64,000 nt of DNA from Prevotella sp. Its GTDB lineage: Bacteria; Bacteroidota; Bacteroidia; Bacteroidales; Bacteroidaceae. Within the stretch, counting starts at the first letter, position 1; every line of letters begins with the position of its first letter. The notes beneath the pieces are model-generated. The model was given only the letters and a program-made list of their open reading frames with translations. It did not search any database and was not told the DNA's origin. This document shows, piece after piece, positions 16,562 through 25,775 of this stretch. The DNA lies in contig JAFUFJ010000016.1 in assembly GCA_017469955.1 (NCBI GenBank), positions 62,001-126,000 of the forward strand, in the 5' to 3' direction. The position numbers and the translations under genes were made by a program.

Positions 16562-17121
16562 TTCTACCTATTTATATATATGGACAGCCCGTGCTTCGCA
16601 AAGTGTCAGAAGACATAACTCCCGACTATCCCGGGCTGGACAAGCTGATTCCTGACATGTTTGAGACGCTTACCGAGAGCGAAGGCGTGGGCCTTGCTGC
16701 CCCGCAAATCGGAAAGAACATCCGCGTAGTGGTGATCGATCTTGACGTGTTGAGCGACGATCTTCCCGAATACAAGGATTTCCGTAAGGTCTACATCAAT
16801 CCGCATATCATGGAGGTTGACGAAGAAAGCCCCAAGGAAACGATGGAGGAGGGATGCCTGTCGCTGCCTGGAATCCACGAAAAAGTGACGCGTCCGACTC
16901 GTATTCGCGTGAAATACCAGGACAAAGACTTCGAACAGCACGATGAGTGGGTGGAGGGTTATCTGGCTCGAGTGATGCAACACGAGTTCGATCATCTTGA
17001 CGCTCACATGTTCATCGACCACATATCACCCCTGCGTAAGCAGCTGATACAAGGCAAGCTCAGGTCGCTGTTGCAAGGCAGATACCGTTGCGGATATCGT
17101 ACAAAACCAGTGAAACGATAG
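16558..17121 (+). CDS. def: peptide deformylase
   Basis: Removes the formyl group from nascent peptides, using a metal ion in the cytoplasm. It is 187 aa. The three family motifs are present: [10 protein letters not shown] (about 43-52), EGCLSLPG (about 99-106) with the metal-binding cysteine, and QHEFDHLD (about 141-148) with the two histidines and catalytic glutamate. It overlaps ruvX by 4 bp. The downstream TPR gene follows after 38 bp. Confidence 0.96.
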   Translation: MILPIYIYGQPVLRKVSEDITPDYPGLDKLIPDMFETLTESEGVGLAAPQIGKNIRVVVIDLDVLSDDLPEYKDFRKVYINPHIMEVDEESPKETMEEGCLSLPGIHEKVTRPTRIRVKYQDKDFEQHDEWVEGYLARVMQHEFDHLDAHMFIDHISPLRKQLIQGKLRSLLQGRYRCGYRTKPVKR

Positions 17122-17159
17122 CAAAGCGGTCGGGAAAAGAGAAGAAAAAGAGGAATAGC

Positions 17160-19169
17160 ATGGCCATCCTGAGAAAGAAAACAGGGGAGAAGAGCAAGCG
17201 ACCGGCCGGTCTCTTGCTGCTTCTCCTTTTTGCAATCTTTCCATTTAAGTCATTGGCCCAGTACAATATAGACCGGCTTATGACGAGTGGTGAAATCGCA
17301 CTTCACTATGAAGATTACGTGCTTTCCATACAATACTTCAACCAAATCATATCACAAAAGCCCTACATCTTTCAGCCCTGGCAATATAGAGCCATTGCAA
17401 AATACTACTTGGACGACTTTGTCGGTGCCGAGGCCGATGCAACAGAAGCACTGAGACTCAACCCCTATGTAGAGGGAATGTATGACCTTCGTGCCATAGC
17501 AAGGATACGACAGCAGAACTATCAAGGAGCCATTGACGACTACAACAAGGCCATAAGACTGAATCCAAGGTCACAGAACTATCGGTTCAACAGGGCATTG
17601 TGCATGATGAATGTCAAAGACTTTGACCATGCTTTGCTTGAAACCGACACGATGATGATGCGGTGGTCGCGCATGGCCAATGCCTATACATTGCGAGCAG
17701 AGATATACTTGCTGCAGGCAGATACGACGGAAGCAGTGGTCTGGCTTGACAAAAGTCTTGAAATAGACCCGTATACGGCCGACACCTGGACCACGAGAGC
17801 AATCGTGAGTCTGGCAAGAAAAGAATGGAGAAAGGCCGATGAATATCTGGGGAAAGCTATACACTTGAAGCCTAAAACGGCAGTTAACTATATCAACAGG
17901 GCGCTGGCTCGTCTGAACTTCAACAATCTTCGTGGGGCAATGTCAGACTATGACACGGCCATAGATCTCGACCCTCATAACTTCCTCGCACACTATAATA
18001 GAGGACTGTTGCGCATGCAAATAGGAGACGATAACCGTGCAATTGAGGATTTTGACTATGTCATCACGATGGAACCCGATAACGTGATGGCCATCTTCAA
18101 TCGTGGAGTACTGCATGAACAGACAGGAAACCTGCGCGCAGCCATTGCCGATTATACCACCGTAATTGACCAGTTTCCGAATTTCTGGACAGGATTGACA
18201 GCCAGGGCGCGCTGCTATGAACGGCTTGGTATGCACAATGAAGCCGAACTTGACAACTTTAAGGTGTTGAAAGCCCAGATGGATAAGCATCTCGGAATTC
18301 AGCAACGTTGGAGCGAAGAAAAGGTGAAGCAGGTGAGGAAACGTAGCGAAATAGACCTTGATAAGTATGACCAGTTGGTCGTAGACGATGAGAATAAGGT
18401 GGAGCATGAGTACCAAAGTGCCTATAGAGGGAAAATACAAAACCGCAGTGTTGAAGTGACTATCATGCCAATGTACCAGCTTTCATACTTTCCTTATCAG
18501 AATGGTCTGCAGAGCTATCAGGCTTTTGATCATGATGTTGAGTCGTTTAACATGCTCACAGAGACCGGTGAAGATGGCCGGCTTTTCGTAAATTGTCACG
18601 TCACACAGCTTAGCGAAGAGCAGTCGAATGATTTCTTTCAAACCATTAACGAATTGACGGTTCGTATCGACACTGCTGGCACTCAAAGGTTGTCTCACTT
18701 ATTGTTGCTGAGGTCAGTCGCCTATTCTGTCATGCAGGATTATAATGATGCCATCACAGATTTATCGGCAATTCTTGACATTGACAATAATTCTTGTCTG
18801 GCATATTGGCAACGGGCCGTGTGCCAATCGATGCTCAATCAGTTTAACAAAGCTCATGGAATAGAGTCTAAACTCAATGCAGGCAAGGTGCAGTTGGATC
18901 TGACTCATGCCATAGAAATCAACCCTCAGAACCCATATTTATATTATAATCGAGGCAATCATTATTTCCAAACATCCGACTACAATAGGGCAATCGATGA
19001 CTACACCAAGGCGATTGAACTTGACTCTCGTCTTGCTGAAGCCTATTATAACCGCGGACTTTCCCATATTCAGGCAGGACACAAGCTTGAAGGTATTGCC
19101 GATTTGAGCAAGGCAGGTGAGCTTGGAATATACGATGCATATAGTATTATCAAGAAGAATTCTAAGTAA
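17160..19169 (+). CDS. exported tetratricopeptide-repeat protein
   Basis: A 669-aa protein with a basic N-terminus and a signal-like hydrophobic segment (GLLLLLLFAIFPFKSLAQ, about 17-34). Two blocks of TPR units follow. The first runs about 40-400, with repeats such as GAIDDYNKAIRLNPRSQNYRFNRALC and GAMSDYDTAIDLDPHNFLAHYNRGLL. A charged central region (about 400-500) separates it from a C-terminal block that ends with RAIDDYTKAIELDSRLAEAYYNRGLSH. It is probably periplasmic and a scaffold for partners. I cannot name a specific process. It may belong to the SPOR-ruvX-def transcript. Confidence 0.85.
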   Translation: MAILRKKTGEKSKRPAGLLLLLLFAIFPFKSLAQYNIDRLMTSGEIALHYEDYVLSIQYFNQIISQKPYIFQPWQYRAIAKYYLDDFVGAEADATEALRLNPYVEGMYDLRAIARIRQQNYQGAIDDYNKAIRLNPRSQNYRFNRALCMMNVKDFDHALLETDTMMMRWSRMANAYTLRAEIYLLQADTTEAVVWLDKSLEIDPYTADTWTTRAIVSLARKEWRKADEYLGKAIHLKPKTAVNYINRALARLNFNNLRGAMSDYDTAIDLDPHNFLAHYNRGLLRMQIGDDNRAIEDFDYVITMEPDNVMAIFNRGVLHEQTGNLRAAIADYTTVIDQFPNFWTGLTARARCYERLGMHNEAELDNFKVLKAQMDKHLGIQQRWSEEKVKQVRKRSEIDLDKYDQLVVDDENKVEHEYQSAYRGKIQNRSVEVTIMPMYQLSYFPYQNGLQSYQAFDHDVESFNMLTETGEDGRLFVNCHVTQLSEEQSNDFFQTINELTVRIDTAGTQRLSHLLLLRSVAYSVMQDYNDAITDLSAILDIDNNSCLAYWQRAVCQSMLNQFNKAHGIESKLNAGKVQLDLTHAIEINPQNPYLYYNRGNHYFQTSDYNRAIDDYTKAIELDSRLAEAYYNRGLSHIQAGHKLEGIADLSKAGELGIYDAYSIIKKNSK

Positions 19170-19199
19170 TCGTTCTCTTTTCTCATTGCAAAGAGCGAT
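19167..19199 (+). terminator. imperfect hairpin after the TPR gene
   Basis: AATCG..CTC pairs with GAGCGATT across the region just past the stop codon, with a bulge. No T-run follows. Weak support. Confidence 0.3.
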
Positions 19200-19326
19200 T
19201 GGTTTCATAAGATTTTCTTTTGCATCCCTATGTTACCAGGTGCAGACCGCGCCCCTTAATGTATGATACGGAGGAGAGTTTTTTGTCAATGAAAATATAA
19301 AAAAAAGCAAACAACTTTTCTTTTTC

Positions 19327-19357
19327 TTTGTGTTGTGCATACTTATTCGTACCTTTG
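19327..19357 (+). promoter_or_regulatory. consensus Bacteroidetes promoter of thrS
   Basis: TTTG (19327-19330), 19 nt, then TACCTTTG (19350-19357). This matches both -33 and -7 consensus elements and the 19-21 nt spacing. Transcription should start near 19363, about 26 nt before the thrS ATG. Confidence 0.85.
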
Positions 19358-19388
19358 TCGCTGATTTATAAAAATAAAACTAATTTGT

Positions 19389-21335
19389 ATGATAGTAAAA
19401 ATCACATTTCCCGACGGGTCTGTTCGCTCGTATGAACAGGGCGTCACTGGACTTCAAATCGCCGAGAGTATATCGCCGGCTCTCGCTCGCAACGTTGTAT
19501 CTTGCGGTGTAAATGGCGAGACTGTAGAACTTAACCGTCCGATCAACAAGGATGCTACCATCGCCCTTTACAAGTTCGAAGATGAGGAAGGCAAGCATAC
19601 TTTCTGGCATACCTCGGCCCATTTGCTCGCTGAAGCATTGCAGGAATTGTATCCTGGCATCCAGTTTGGCTTTGGACCTGCCGTTGAAAACGGTTTCTTT
19701 TATGATGTATTATTGCCGAACGGAGAGTCGATCAAGGAAAGCGATTTTCCTGCTATTGAGGCCAAGATGATGGAGTTGGCCCGCAAAGATGAGGCTGTGA
19801 TTCGTCGTGAAGTCAGCAAGAAAGATGCGCTGAAAGAGTTTGAAAACGATGGACAAACCTATAAATGTGAGCATATTGATCAAGATCTTGAGGATGGCAC
19901 TATTACAACATATACCCAAGGAGCGTTCACGGATCTTTGCCGTGGTCCTCATCTTATGTCTACGGGTTTAATCAAAGCTGTAAAGCTAACCAATGTAGCT
20001 GGAGCCTTCTGGAGGGGTGATGCAGAGCGTGAACAAATGCAGCGTCTCTATGGAATCTCGTTCCCGAAGAAGAAACTTCTCGACGAATATCTTGTGATGT
20101 TGGAGGAAGCCAAGAAAAGGGATCACCGCAAGATTGGTAAGGAAATGGAACTGTTTATGTTCTCGGAAAAGGTAGGCAAGGGTCTGCCTATATGGTTGCC
20201 AAAGGGCACAGAGCTGCGTCTTCGCTTGCAGGATCATCTGCGTAAAGTGCAGAAAAGATTCGGCTATCAGGAGGTCATCACGCCCCATATCGGCTCCAAG
20301 TCACTCTATGTTACCTCGGGACACTACGCTCACTATGGTAAGGATTCTTTCCGTCCCATCACGACTCCTGAGGAGGGCGAGGAATACATGTTAAAGCCAA
20401 TGAACTGTCCTCACCACTGTGAAATCTTTGCAAACAAGCCTCGCTCCTATCGTGATTTACCCCTGCGAATAGCAGAGTTTGGAACGGTCTATCGCTATGA
20501 GCAAAGCGGAGAACTGCATGGACTGACCCGTGTACGTTCATTCACTCAGGACGATGCCCACCTCTTCTGTCGTCCAGATCAGGTAAAGCAAGAGTTCCTT
20601 AATGTGATGGATATCATCAACATTGTGCTCACTGCTTTCGGATTTGACTTTGAGGCGCAGATCTCACTTCGTGACCCTAACGACCATGAGAAGTATGTCG
20701 GCAGCGACGAAGACTGGGCTTTGGCCGAGCGAGCCATTGTGGAAGCCTGCGAGGAAAAGGGCCTTCCTGCCAAGGTTGAGTATGGCGAGGCGGCCTTCTA
20801 TGGTCCGAAGCTCGACTTCATGATTAAGGATGCCATCGGACGTCGCTGGCAGTTGGGCACCATTCAGGTCGACTATAACCTGCCAAAACGCTTCCAGTTG
20901 GAGTACACAGACGAGGACAATCAGAAGAAGACTCCTGTAATGATCCACCGTGCACCGTTTGGCTCTTTGGAGCGTTTCTGTGCCGTTCTTATCGAACATA
21001 CGTCAGGACACTTCCCCCTTTGGCTTACTCCCGATCAGGTTGCCATCTTGCCACTCTCCGAGAAATACAATGACTATGCCAAGGAGGTTGCTAAGAAATT
21101 TGACCTGCAAGGCGTGAGAGCTAACATCGACTTACGTAACGAAAAACTCGGTCGTAAGATACGCGACAACGAGTTGAAGCGCATCCCTTATATGGTGATC
21201 GTCGGTGAAAAAGAGGCTGCAGAGGGTTTGGTTTCCATGCGCCAGCAGGGTGGTGGCGAGCAAGCTACGATGACTATTCAGGAGTTTATCGACCGCATCA
21301 ATGGCCAGGTTGCCGAGATGACAAAGGACTTTTAG
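19389..21335 (+). CDS. thrS: threonine--tRNA ligase
   Basis: Charges tRNA-Thr. It is 648 aa with all usual domains: TGS (about 1-62, [21 protein letters not shown]), the editing domain with [11 protein letters not shown] (about 75-85), the class II core with the zinc ligands in [10 protein letters not shown] and later histidines ([12 protein letters not shown]), and the C-terminal anticodon-binding domain ([17 protein letters not shown] onward). It has its own consensus promoter and is followed by a terminator. No translation-factor IF3 gene follows within the window, although thrS-infC pairing is common elsewhere. Confidence 0.97.
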   Translation: MIVKITFPDGSVRSYEQGVTGLQIAESISPALARNVVSCGVNGETVELNRPINKDATIALYKFEDEEGKHTFWHTSAHLLAEALQELYPGIQFGFGPAVENGFFYDVLLPNGESIKESDFPAIEAKMMELARKDEAVIRREVSKKDALKEFENDGQTYKCEHIDQDLEDGTITTYTQGAFTDLCRGPHLMSTGLIKAVKLTNVAGAFWRGDAEREQMQRLYGISFPKKKLLDEYLVMLEEAKKRDHRKIGKEMELFMFSEKVGKGLPIWLPKGTELRLRLQDHLRKVQKRFGYQEVITPHIGSKSLYVTSGHYAHYGKDSFRPITTPEEGEEYMLKPMNCPHHCEIFANKPRSYRDLPLRIAEFGTVYRYEQSGELHGLTRVRSFTQDDAHLFCRPDQVKQEFLNVMDIINIVLTAFGFDFEAQISLRDPNDHEKYVGSDEDWALAERAIVEACEEKGLPAKVEYGEAAFYGPKLDFMIKDAIGRRWQLGTIQVDYNLPKRFQLEYTDEDNQKKTPVMIHRAPFGSLERFCAVLIEHTSGHFPLWLTPDQVAILPLSEKYNDYAKEVAKKFDLQGVRANIDLRNEKLGRKIRDNELKRIPYMVIVGEKEAAEGLVSMRQQGGGEQATMTIQEFIDRINGQVAEMTKDF

Positions 21336-21361
21336 GCTCCTGTCCGACAGATAATCATGAT

Positions 21362-21399
21362 CCCCACTCCCAATCATCCATTCGGGGGTGGGGATTTTT
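21362..21399 (+). terminator. Rho-independent terminator of thrS
   Basis: Ten-base arms (21362-21371 and 21384-21393, one G-T pair) with a 12-nt loop, followed by ATTTTTG. Confidence 0.85.
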
Positions 21400-21427
21400 G
21401 CTGACCGAATTTCTTTTAAAGGCTGAC

Positions 21428-22102
21428 ATGAGACACGAAGAAGACGAACTGAAGGCTCCCTTGATAGGCATCAGCCGGCACCGTCTGGCTACCGATGGCG
21501 CGGGAGTAACGACACTGGTCACCTTTCATGGCTGCCCGCTTCACTGCCGGTATTGCCTCAATCCACGGTGTCTTTCGCCACAAGGCGTCTGGCGAATGTT
21601 CACGCCCGTCAACCTGCTCAATGCCGTTTTTCCCGATGATCTCTACTTCCAGGCAACGGGCGGAGGCATCACTTTCGGTGGGGGAGAGCCCCTGTTGCGC
21701 AGCCGGTTCATCCGGGTTTTCTGCGAGATGGCTCCCGATGACTGGCGCATTACGATAGAGACGTCGCTCAATGCCGACCTCGTCCAGCTGCAGGAAGTTG
21801 CCCCGTTTGTCAGTGAATACTATGTCGACGTGAAGGATATGAATCCCGACATCTACCGCCGCTATGCCCTTCGCGACAACCAACGCGTGCTGTCCTGCCT
21901 GCGATGGCTGGCCGGCGAGGGGCTGCAAGACAAGGTTGTCGTCAGACTTCCGCTCATTCCCGACTTCAATACCGACGCCGATCGTGGCCAAAGCCGGCAG
22001 CAGTTGCAGGCTTTGGGCTTCACCCGCTTCGGCCTTTTCACCTACATTCGCGACGTCGAAGCCCACAAGTTGCAGCAGCTGCAAGACGATCTGCAGGTTT
22101 GA
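21428..22102 (+). CDS. radical SAM activating enzyme, PflA/YjjW type
   Basis: Predicted 4Fe-4S radical SAM enzyme, 224 aa. The cluster motif is CPLHCRYC (CxxxCxxC), near residues 36-43. The glycine-rich SAM contact GGGITFGGGEPLL follows at about 77-90. Later segments YYVDVKDMNP and VVRLPLIPDFNTD match glycyl-radical-enzyme activases. It lacks the extra ferredoxin insert of larger activases. No glycyl radical enzyme gene is adjacent, so the partner is unknown. The ATG at 21428 is chosen because the upstream part (MLTEFLLKAD) overlaps the thrS terminator tail. Confidence 0.82.
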   Translation: MRHEEDELKAPLIGISRHRLATDGAGVTTLVTFHGCPLHCRYCLNPRCLSPQGVWRMFTPVNLLNAVFPDDLYFQATGGGITFGGGEPLLRSRFIRVFCEMAPDDWRITIETSLNADLVQLQEVAPFVSEYYVDVKDMNPDIYRRYALRDNQRVLSCLRWLAGEGLQDKVVVRLPLIPDFNTDADRGQSRQQLQALGFTRFGLFTYIRDVEAHKLQQLQDDLQV

Positions 22103-22186
22103 CTTCAACGCTGTCTCTGTAGGAAGGCTGCTGTTCAATCTGTTTTCGGCAGCCCTTTATGACGGCAACAAGTGTCCCTTCGCCGG

Positions 22187-22252
22187 GTGAAAGATGAACT
22201 ATTGCGCAGTAAAAGATGAACTGTTGCGTGGCAAAAGATGATCTTTTGCATC
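22187..22252. repeat. 22-nt-pitch dyad array, family 2, copy H (3 units)
   Basis: Units start at 22187, 22209 and 22231. Left words are GTGAAAGA, GTAAAAGA and GCAAAAGA, all followed by TGA. Right words on the minus strand are GCAATAGT, GCAACAGT and GCAAAAGA. The last unit is an almost perfect palindrome, GCAAAAGATGATCTTTTGC. GCAATAGT also occurs as a left word in copy G, 12 kb away. The array lies between two same-direction genes. Confidence 0.88.
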
Positions 22253-22359
22253 CTGAAAAAGCGTCTTTCTGCTCAGGTTTCTTATCCAAAAAGCATGGTA
22301 TTTGCAGAAAAAGCTGTAAATTTGCATCATTATTTACGTCTTATCAGCTGAAACTGTAT

Positions 22360-23289
22360 ATGGTAATCAATCTTCTGCTTATCGTTGTTGGCATCATTGT
22401 CGTGCTGTGGGGAGCCGACCGTCTCACCGACGGAGCCGTGGCTTTGGCCGAACGAATGAAGCTCTCTCAGATGGTGATCGGCCTGACAATAGTGGCGCTT
22501 GGCACGTCGATGCCCGAGTTTTTCGTCAGCCTTATGTCGGCCTTGAAGGGCACAACCGACCTTGCCGTGGGCAATGTCGTGGGGTCGAACATCTTCAATG
22601 CGATGCTCATTGTGGGCTGTGCAGCCCTTGTCATGCCCATGTCCATCCTGCGTTCGACGGTCAGGAAAGACATTCCCTTTGCCCTTTTAGCCTCGATCAT
22701 GTTGATGCTGATGTGTCTCGACGGAACCATTTCCCGGCTTGATGCAGCCCTGCTATTCGCTGCGCTGCTGGTGTTTTTCTATGTGTCGCTGAAGGGTTCT
22801 AAGCCAGACAACTCGGCCGAAGTGCAGAGGGGTGAGCCCTATTCTGTGGCAAAAGCGGTTATGCTGGTGGTCATCGGCTTGGCAGGTCTGGTCGTCGGTT
22901 CTAATGTTTTTGTCGACAATGCCTCGGCTTTGGCCGGACGACTGGGCCTGAGCGAGGCCGTGATCGGTCTGACCATTGTGGCAGGAGGCACGTCGCTGCC
23001 CGAGTTGGCCACGAGCATTGTCGCTGCGCGCAAGGGCAATTCAGGCATAGCCATCGGCAATGTGCTGGGGTCTAACGTGATGAACATCCTCTTCATCCTC
23101 GGCCTTACAGGCCTTATTAGCCCCATGACCATCAACGGCATCACGTGGATCGACCTCTCGATGCTTGGCATCTCGATGCTGCTGCTGTGGATATTCTCTT
23201 TCACGAAATATCGCATCGAGCGGTGGGAGGGAGCCGTTCTCGTGGCGATATTCCTGCTCTACATGGGCTCGCTGATAGCCGGTGCATAA
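22360..23289 (+). CDS. calcium/sodium antiporter, YrbG family
   Basis: Inner-membrane cation exchanger of the CaCA superfamily, 309 aa with about ten hydrophobic segments. The two inverted alpha repeats are clear: VIGLTIVALGTSMPEFFVSL with VGNVVGSNIFNAMLIVG in the first half, and VIGLTIVAGGTSLPELATSI with IGNVLGSNVMNILFILG in the second. The acidic residues in each GTSxPE motif bind the cation. I use the ATG at 22360, where the first membrane segment begins; the frame opens upstream at 22216. A TAAATTTG -7 box lies at 22317-22324. Confidence 0.93.
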   Translation: MVINLLLIVVGIIVVLWGADRLTDGAVALAERMKLSQMVIGLTIVALGTSMPEFFVSLMSALKGTTDLAVGNVVGSNIFNAMLIVGCAALVMPMSILRSTVRKDIPFALLASIMLMLMCLDGTISRLDAALLFAALLVFFYVSLKGSKPDNSAEVQRGEPYSVAKAVMLVVIGLAGLVVGSNVFVDNASALAGRLGLSEAVIGLTIVAGGTSLPELATSIVAARKGNSGIAIGNVLGSNVMNILFILGLTGLISPMTINGITWIDLSMLGISMLLLWIFSFTKYRIERWEGAVLVAIFLLYMGSLIAGA

Positions 23290-23291
23290 AC

Positions 23292-23334
23292 GAAGAATCC
23301 CCCTGCCGTCGTTGGTTTGGCAGGGGGATTCTTC
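23292..23334. terminator. bidirectional terminator
   Basis: Perfect 16-bp arms (23292-23307 and 23319-23334) with an 11-nt loop. It serves the antiporter gene on the plus strand and touches the stop codon of the TlpA-like gene on the minus strand. Confidence 0.85.
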
Positions 23335-24203
23335 TACTTGAGCAGTTCGCCGAGCTTCTTCAGCAGGTCTTCACCCCGTAAGTCGCATGCAACGATGACG
23401 CCATCAGGGCCGACAAGTATGTTAGAAGGAATGCTGTTCACTCCGTATACGTCGTGAGCCTGACACTTCCATCCCTTCAAGTCCGACATCTGGTGCCACT
23501 TCATTCCGAGGTCTTCCACTGCCTTCTTCCAGGCATCGGCCTTCTGGTCGAACGACACACCTACGATGTCATATCCTTTTCCTTGATAGAGCTCGTAGCT
23601 TTTCACCACGTTTGGCATCTCCTGTCGGCAGGGTCCGCACCATGAAGCCCAGAAGTCGACGAGCACATACTTGCCCTTGCCGACGAATTGGCTCAGCCTT
23701 ACTGCGTTGCCGTCGAGATCGTTCATCTCCAGTTCGGCAAACTTTCGGCCCGGCTGTCGCTTCCCAAGTGCGGCAAAATGGGTCTTCACGCGCTCCATTT
23801 CCGGATGGTTGTAGTAGCCAGTAGCTGGCTCAAGCAGGCCTTTCAGTTCGTCGTAGCTGAAGTTGTAGAAAGCCTTGCTGATGACGTAGGCCGGCAGTTC
23901 GTTGTCGCGGTTCTGCCTGATGAAGGCGAGCATGGCCTCGTTGGCCTCTGCCTCCAGCTTGTCATATCGGGCTACAATCTCCTGCTTCTTTGCCTGAGCC
24001 TCGGGAGTCGTGTCGTTGTCCAGGGCTCGGTAAGCCATGGCTTCGGCCCCCATTTTCTCGCGATAGCCCGCCAAGTCTTGCTGGAAAGCCTCATACTTAG
24101 CCTTCAGGGCCTCGTCTTTGATGTCGGGTTTCTTGTCTCCCGTCTGTGCGTTTGCTGCGAAAGCCATGACGATGGTCGCCGCCATGATGAATAGTTTTTT
24201 CAT
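23334..24203 (-). CDS. TlpA-like thioredoxin-fold lipid- or periplasm-targeted oxidoreductase
   Basis: A 289-aa exported protein with signal MKKLFIMAATIVMAFAANAQ. An N-terminal helical domain (about 25-140) is typical of Bacteroidetes TlpA/AhpC-type proteins. The C-terminal thioredoxin fold has the active site WASWCGPCRQEM (about 190-201) and the cis-proline loop SIPSNILVGPDG. It probably reduces or exchanges disulfides in the periplasm. No cytochrome maturation genes are adjacent. It is divergent from yhhQ. Confidence 0.9.
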   Translation of the reverse strand: MKKLFIMAATIVMAFAANAQTGDKKPDIKDEALKAKYEAFQQDLAGYREKMGAEAMAYRALDNDTTPEAQAKKQEIVARYDKLEAEANEAMLAFIRQNRDNELPAYVISKAFYNFSYDELKGLLEPATGYYNHPEMERVKTHFAALGKRQPGRKFAELEMNDLDGNAVRLSQFVGKGKYVLVDFWASWCGPCRQEMPNVVKSYELYQGKGYDIVGVSFDQKADAWKKAVEDLGMKWHQMSDLKGWKCQAHDVYGVNSIPSNILVGPDGVIVACDLRGEDLLKKLGELLK

Positions 24204-24307
24204 TGTCTTATTGTTTATTGTTGGTTCATGTGTGTCGTATGAGCTGTGATATGGTGCTGCAAAAGTATGAAAAATTGTGCTAAACGGAAAATATTTTTTA
24301 CAAAAGT

Positions 24308-24339
24308 CTTGCTTTTTTAGCGATTAATAACTAACTTTG
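24308..24339 (+). promoter_or_regulatory. promoter of the queuosine operon
   Basis: CTTG (24308-24311), 20 nt, then TAACTTTG (24332-24339). The -7 box is consensus and the -33 box has one mismatch. Initiation near 24345 would place the riboswitch at the very 5' end of the mRNA. Confidence 0.72.
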
Positions 24340-24353
24340 CTGCCACTTTACGA

Positions 24354-24390
24354 CAGGGGTACTTGCTCAACCCCCTTTAACAAAACAAGA
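24354..24390 (+). promoter_or_regulatory. preQ1-I riboswitch
   Basis: A compact H-type pseudoknot can be drawn. P1 pairs AGGGG (24355-24359) with CCCCT (24372-24376). P2 pairs loop CTTG (24362-24365) with tail CAAG (24386-24389). The tail TTAACAAAACAAG is the A-rich minor-groove strand characteristic of class I, and the loop GCTC corresponds to the ligand-binding segment. The tail ends 3-4 nt before the ATG at 24393, so binding should block ribosome access. The two genes it precedes are queuosine genes, which is the expected regulon. Confidence 0.9.
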
Positions 24391-24392
24391 AT

Positions 24393-25082
24393 ATGAAAGA
24401 ACAAAAAGCCAAGGTGAGTGTGCTTTTTATGCTGATGAGCATACTCTTTTGTGTTTGCCTGATTGCGGCAAACCTGTTAGAAACCAAACAAATCGCTGTA
24501 GGACCCATATCCCTGACGGGCGGGTTGCTGGTGTTTCCTGTGTCATACATCATCAACGACTGCGTCAGCGAGGTATGGGGTTTTCGCAAGGCTCGCCTGC
24601 TTATCTGGACAGGATTCGCGATGAACTTCTTCTTTGTCATGCTTGGGGCGCTCTGCGACTGGATTCCCGGTGCGCCATATTGGCACAATGACGAGGGCTT
24701 TCATGCCGTCTTTGGCCTCGCCCCACGCATCGCTGCTGCCTCGTTTGTGGCCTTTCTTGCGGGCTCGTTTGTCAATGCTTACGTGATGAGCCGCATGAAA
24801 GTGCGCGATCAAGGGCGCCGGTTCCCGCTGAGAGCCATCCTCAGTTCTGTCTATGGAGAGGCCGTCGACTCGGTGATTTTCTTCCCGCTTGCCCTCTGGG
24901 GAGTTATCCCAAATGAGGAACTTCCCGTGCTGATGCTGTGGCAGGTCATCCTGAAAACAGCCTATGAAGTGGTGGCCTTGCCGTTGACCATCCGTGTGGT
25001 CAAGTGGGTGAAGCGCTACGAGCACGAGGATGTCTACGACGAGAACATCAGCTACAACATTTTGAAAATCTTCAGCCTATGA
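24393..25082 (+). CDS. yhhQ: queuosine precursor transporter
   Basis: Inner-membrane protein of the YhhQ/VUT-1 family, which imports preQ0 or preQ1. It is 229 aa with six to seven membrane segments, beginning [27 protein letters not shown] (about 7-33). The family features [32 protein letters not shown] (about 37-68) and [17 protein letters not shown] are clear. It is translated directly behind the preQ1-I aptamer and overlaps queF by ATGA. Confidence 0.93.
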   Translation: MKEQKAKVSVLFMLMSILFCVCLIAANLLETKQIAVGPISLTGGLLVFPVSYIINDCVSEVWGFRKARLLIWTGFAMNFFFVMLGALCDWIPGAPYWHNDEGFHAVFGLAPRIAAASFVAFLAGSFVNAYVMSRMKVRDQGRRFPLRAILSSVYGEAVDSVIFFPLALWGVIPNEELPVLMLWQVILKTAYEVVALPLTIRVVKWVKRYEHEDVYDENISYNILKIFSL

Positions 25083-25540
25083 ACGACAACCGACGACAAG
25101 AGGGGCTCCGTCAGCTGGGCACTCATACTCATTATCGCGACGACTACGCGCCGGAAGTGCTCGAGACTTTCCAGAACCGCCACCCTGAAAACGACTATTG
25201 GGTGCGCTTCAACTGTCCCGAATTCACTTCCTTATGTCCCATTACCGGCCAGCCTGACTTTGCAGAGATACGCATAAGCTATGTCCCTGCAGAGCGCATG
25301 GTTGAGAGTAAAAGCCTGAAACTCTATCTGTTCTCGTTTCGAAACCACGGCGACTTCCATGAAGATTGCGTCAACATCATCATGAAAGACCTCATCCGCC
25401 TGATGCAGCCGAAGTACATCGAAGTGACAGGACTCTTCACTCCGCGCGGAGGAATCAGCATCTGGCCCTATGCCAACTACGGCCAGCCTGGCACACGATG
25501 GGAGCAACTGGCTGTCAGAAGGCTCGAAGAACACCAGTAG
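25079..25540 (+). CDS. queF: NADPH-dependent 7-cyano-7-deazaguanine reductase
   Basis: Reduces the nitrile preQ0 to the amine preQ1 in queuosine synthesis. It is 153 aa, the short unimodular type. The catalytic cysteine is in [13 protein letters not shown] (about 55) and the general acid aspartate in [21 protein letters not shown] (about 79-99). The QueF motif E(S/L)K(S/A)hK(L/Y)hhhSFRxH is intact. The start overlaps the yhhQ stop, which implies translational coupling. The presence of both yhhQ and queF suggests the cell salvages preQ0 as well as preQ1. Confidence 0.95.
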   Translation: MNDNRRQEGLRQLGTHTHYRDDYAPEVLETFQNRHPENDYWVRFNCPEFTSLCPITGQPDFAEIRISYVPAERMVESKSLKLYLFSFRNHGDFHEDCVNIIMKDLIRLMQPKYIEVTGLFTPRGGISIWPYANYGQPGTRWEQLAVRRLEEHQ

Positions 25541-25618
25541 GCAAGGGCTTCTTCATGCCGACATGCCAGCTGACTGTCGGCGGAAAGCCCCTGCTTTCCC
25601 TTCCTGTTTCCATGCCTA

Positions 25619-25651
25619 TTTTGTGGTGATTCCGCCGGAATCACCACAAAA
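25619..25651. terminator. hairpin after queF
   Basis: Fifteen-base perfect arms (25619-25633 and 25637-25651) with a 3-nt loop. The arm ends are A/T-rich on both strands, so it could work in both directions. Confidence 0.7.
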
Positions 25652-25669
25652 CACCGTACCTTTCGTCTC

Positions 25670-25757
25670 GATATATCTAAGGAATATGGTCCATACATCT
25701 AAGGTGTATGCTTCGTACATGGCAGATGTATGGAGTGTACACCTTAGATGTATGGGC
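25670..25757. repeat. 22-nt-pitch dyad array, family 4 (4 units)
   Basis: Units start at 25670, 25692, 25714 and 25736. Each is an 8-nt half-site, a central NNA trinucleotide, the reverse complement of another half-site, and a 3-nt spacer. Left words are GATATATC, CATACATC, CGTACATG and TGTACACC. Right words on the minus strand are CATATTCC, CATACACC, CATACATC and CATACATC. Positions 25691-25708 and 25738-25755 form a perfect 18-bp inverted repeat. The array lies in the convergent gap between queF and the TonB receptor gene. Confidence 0.85.
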
Positions 25758-25775
25758 CGGTATGACGGGCAGTCG

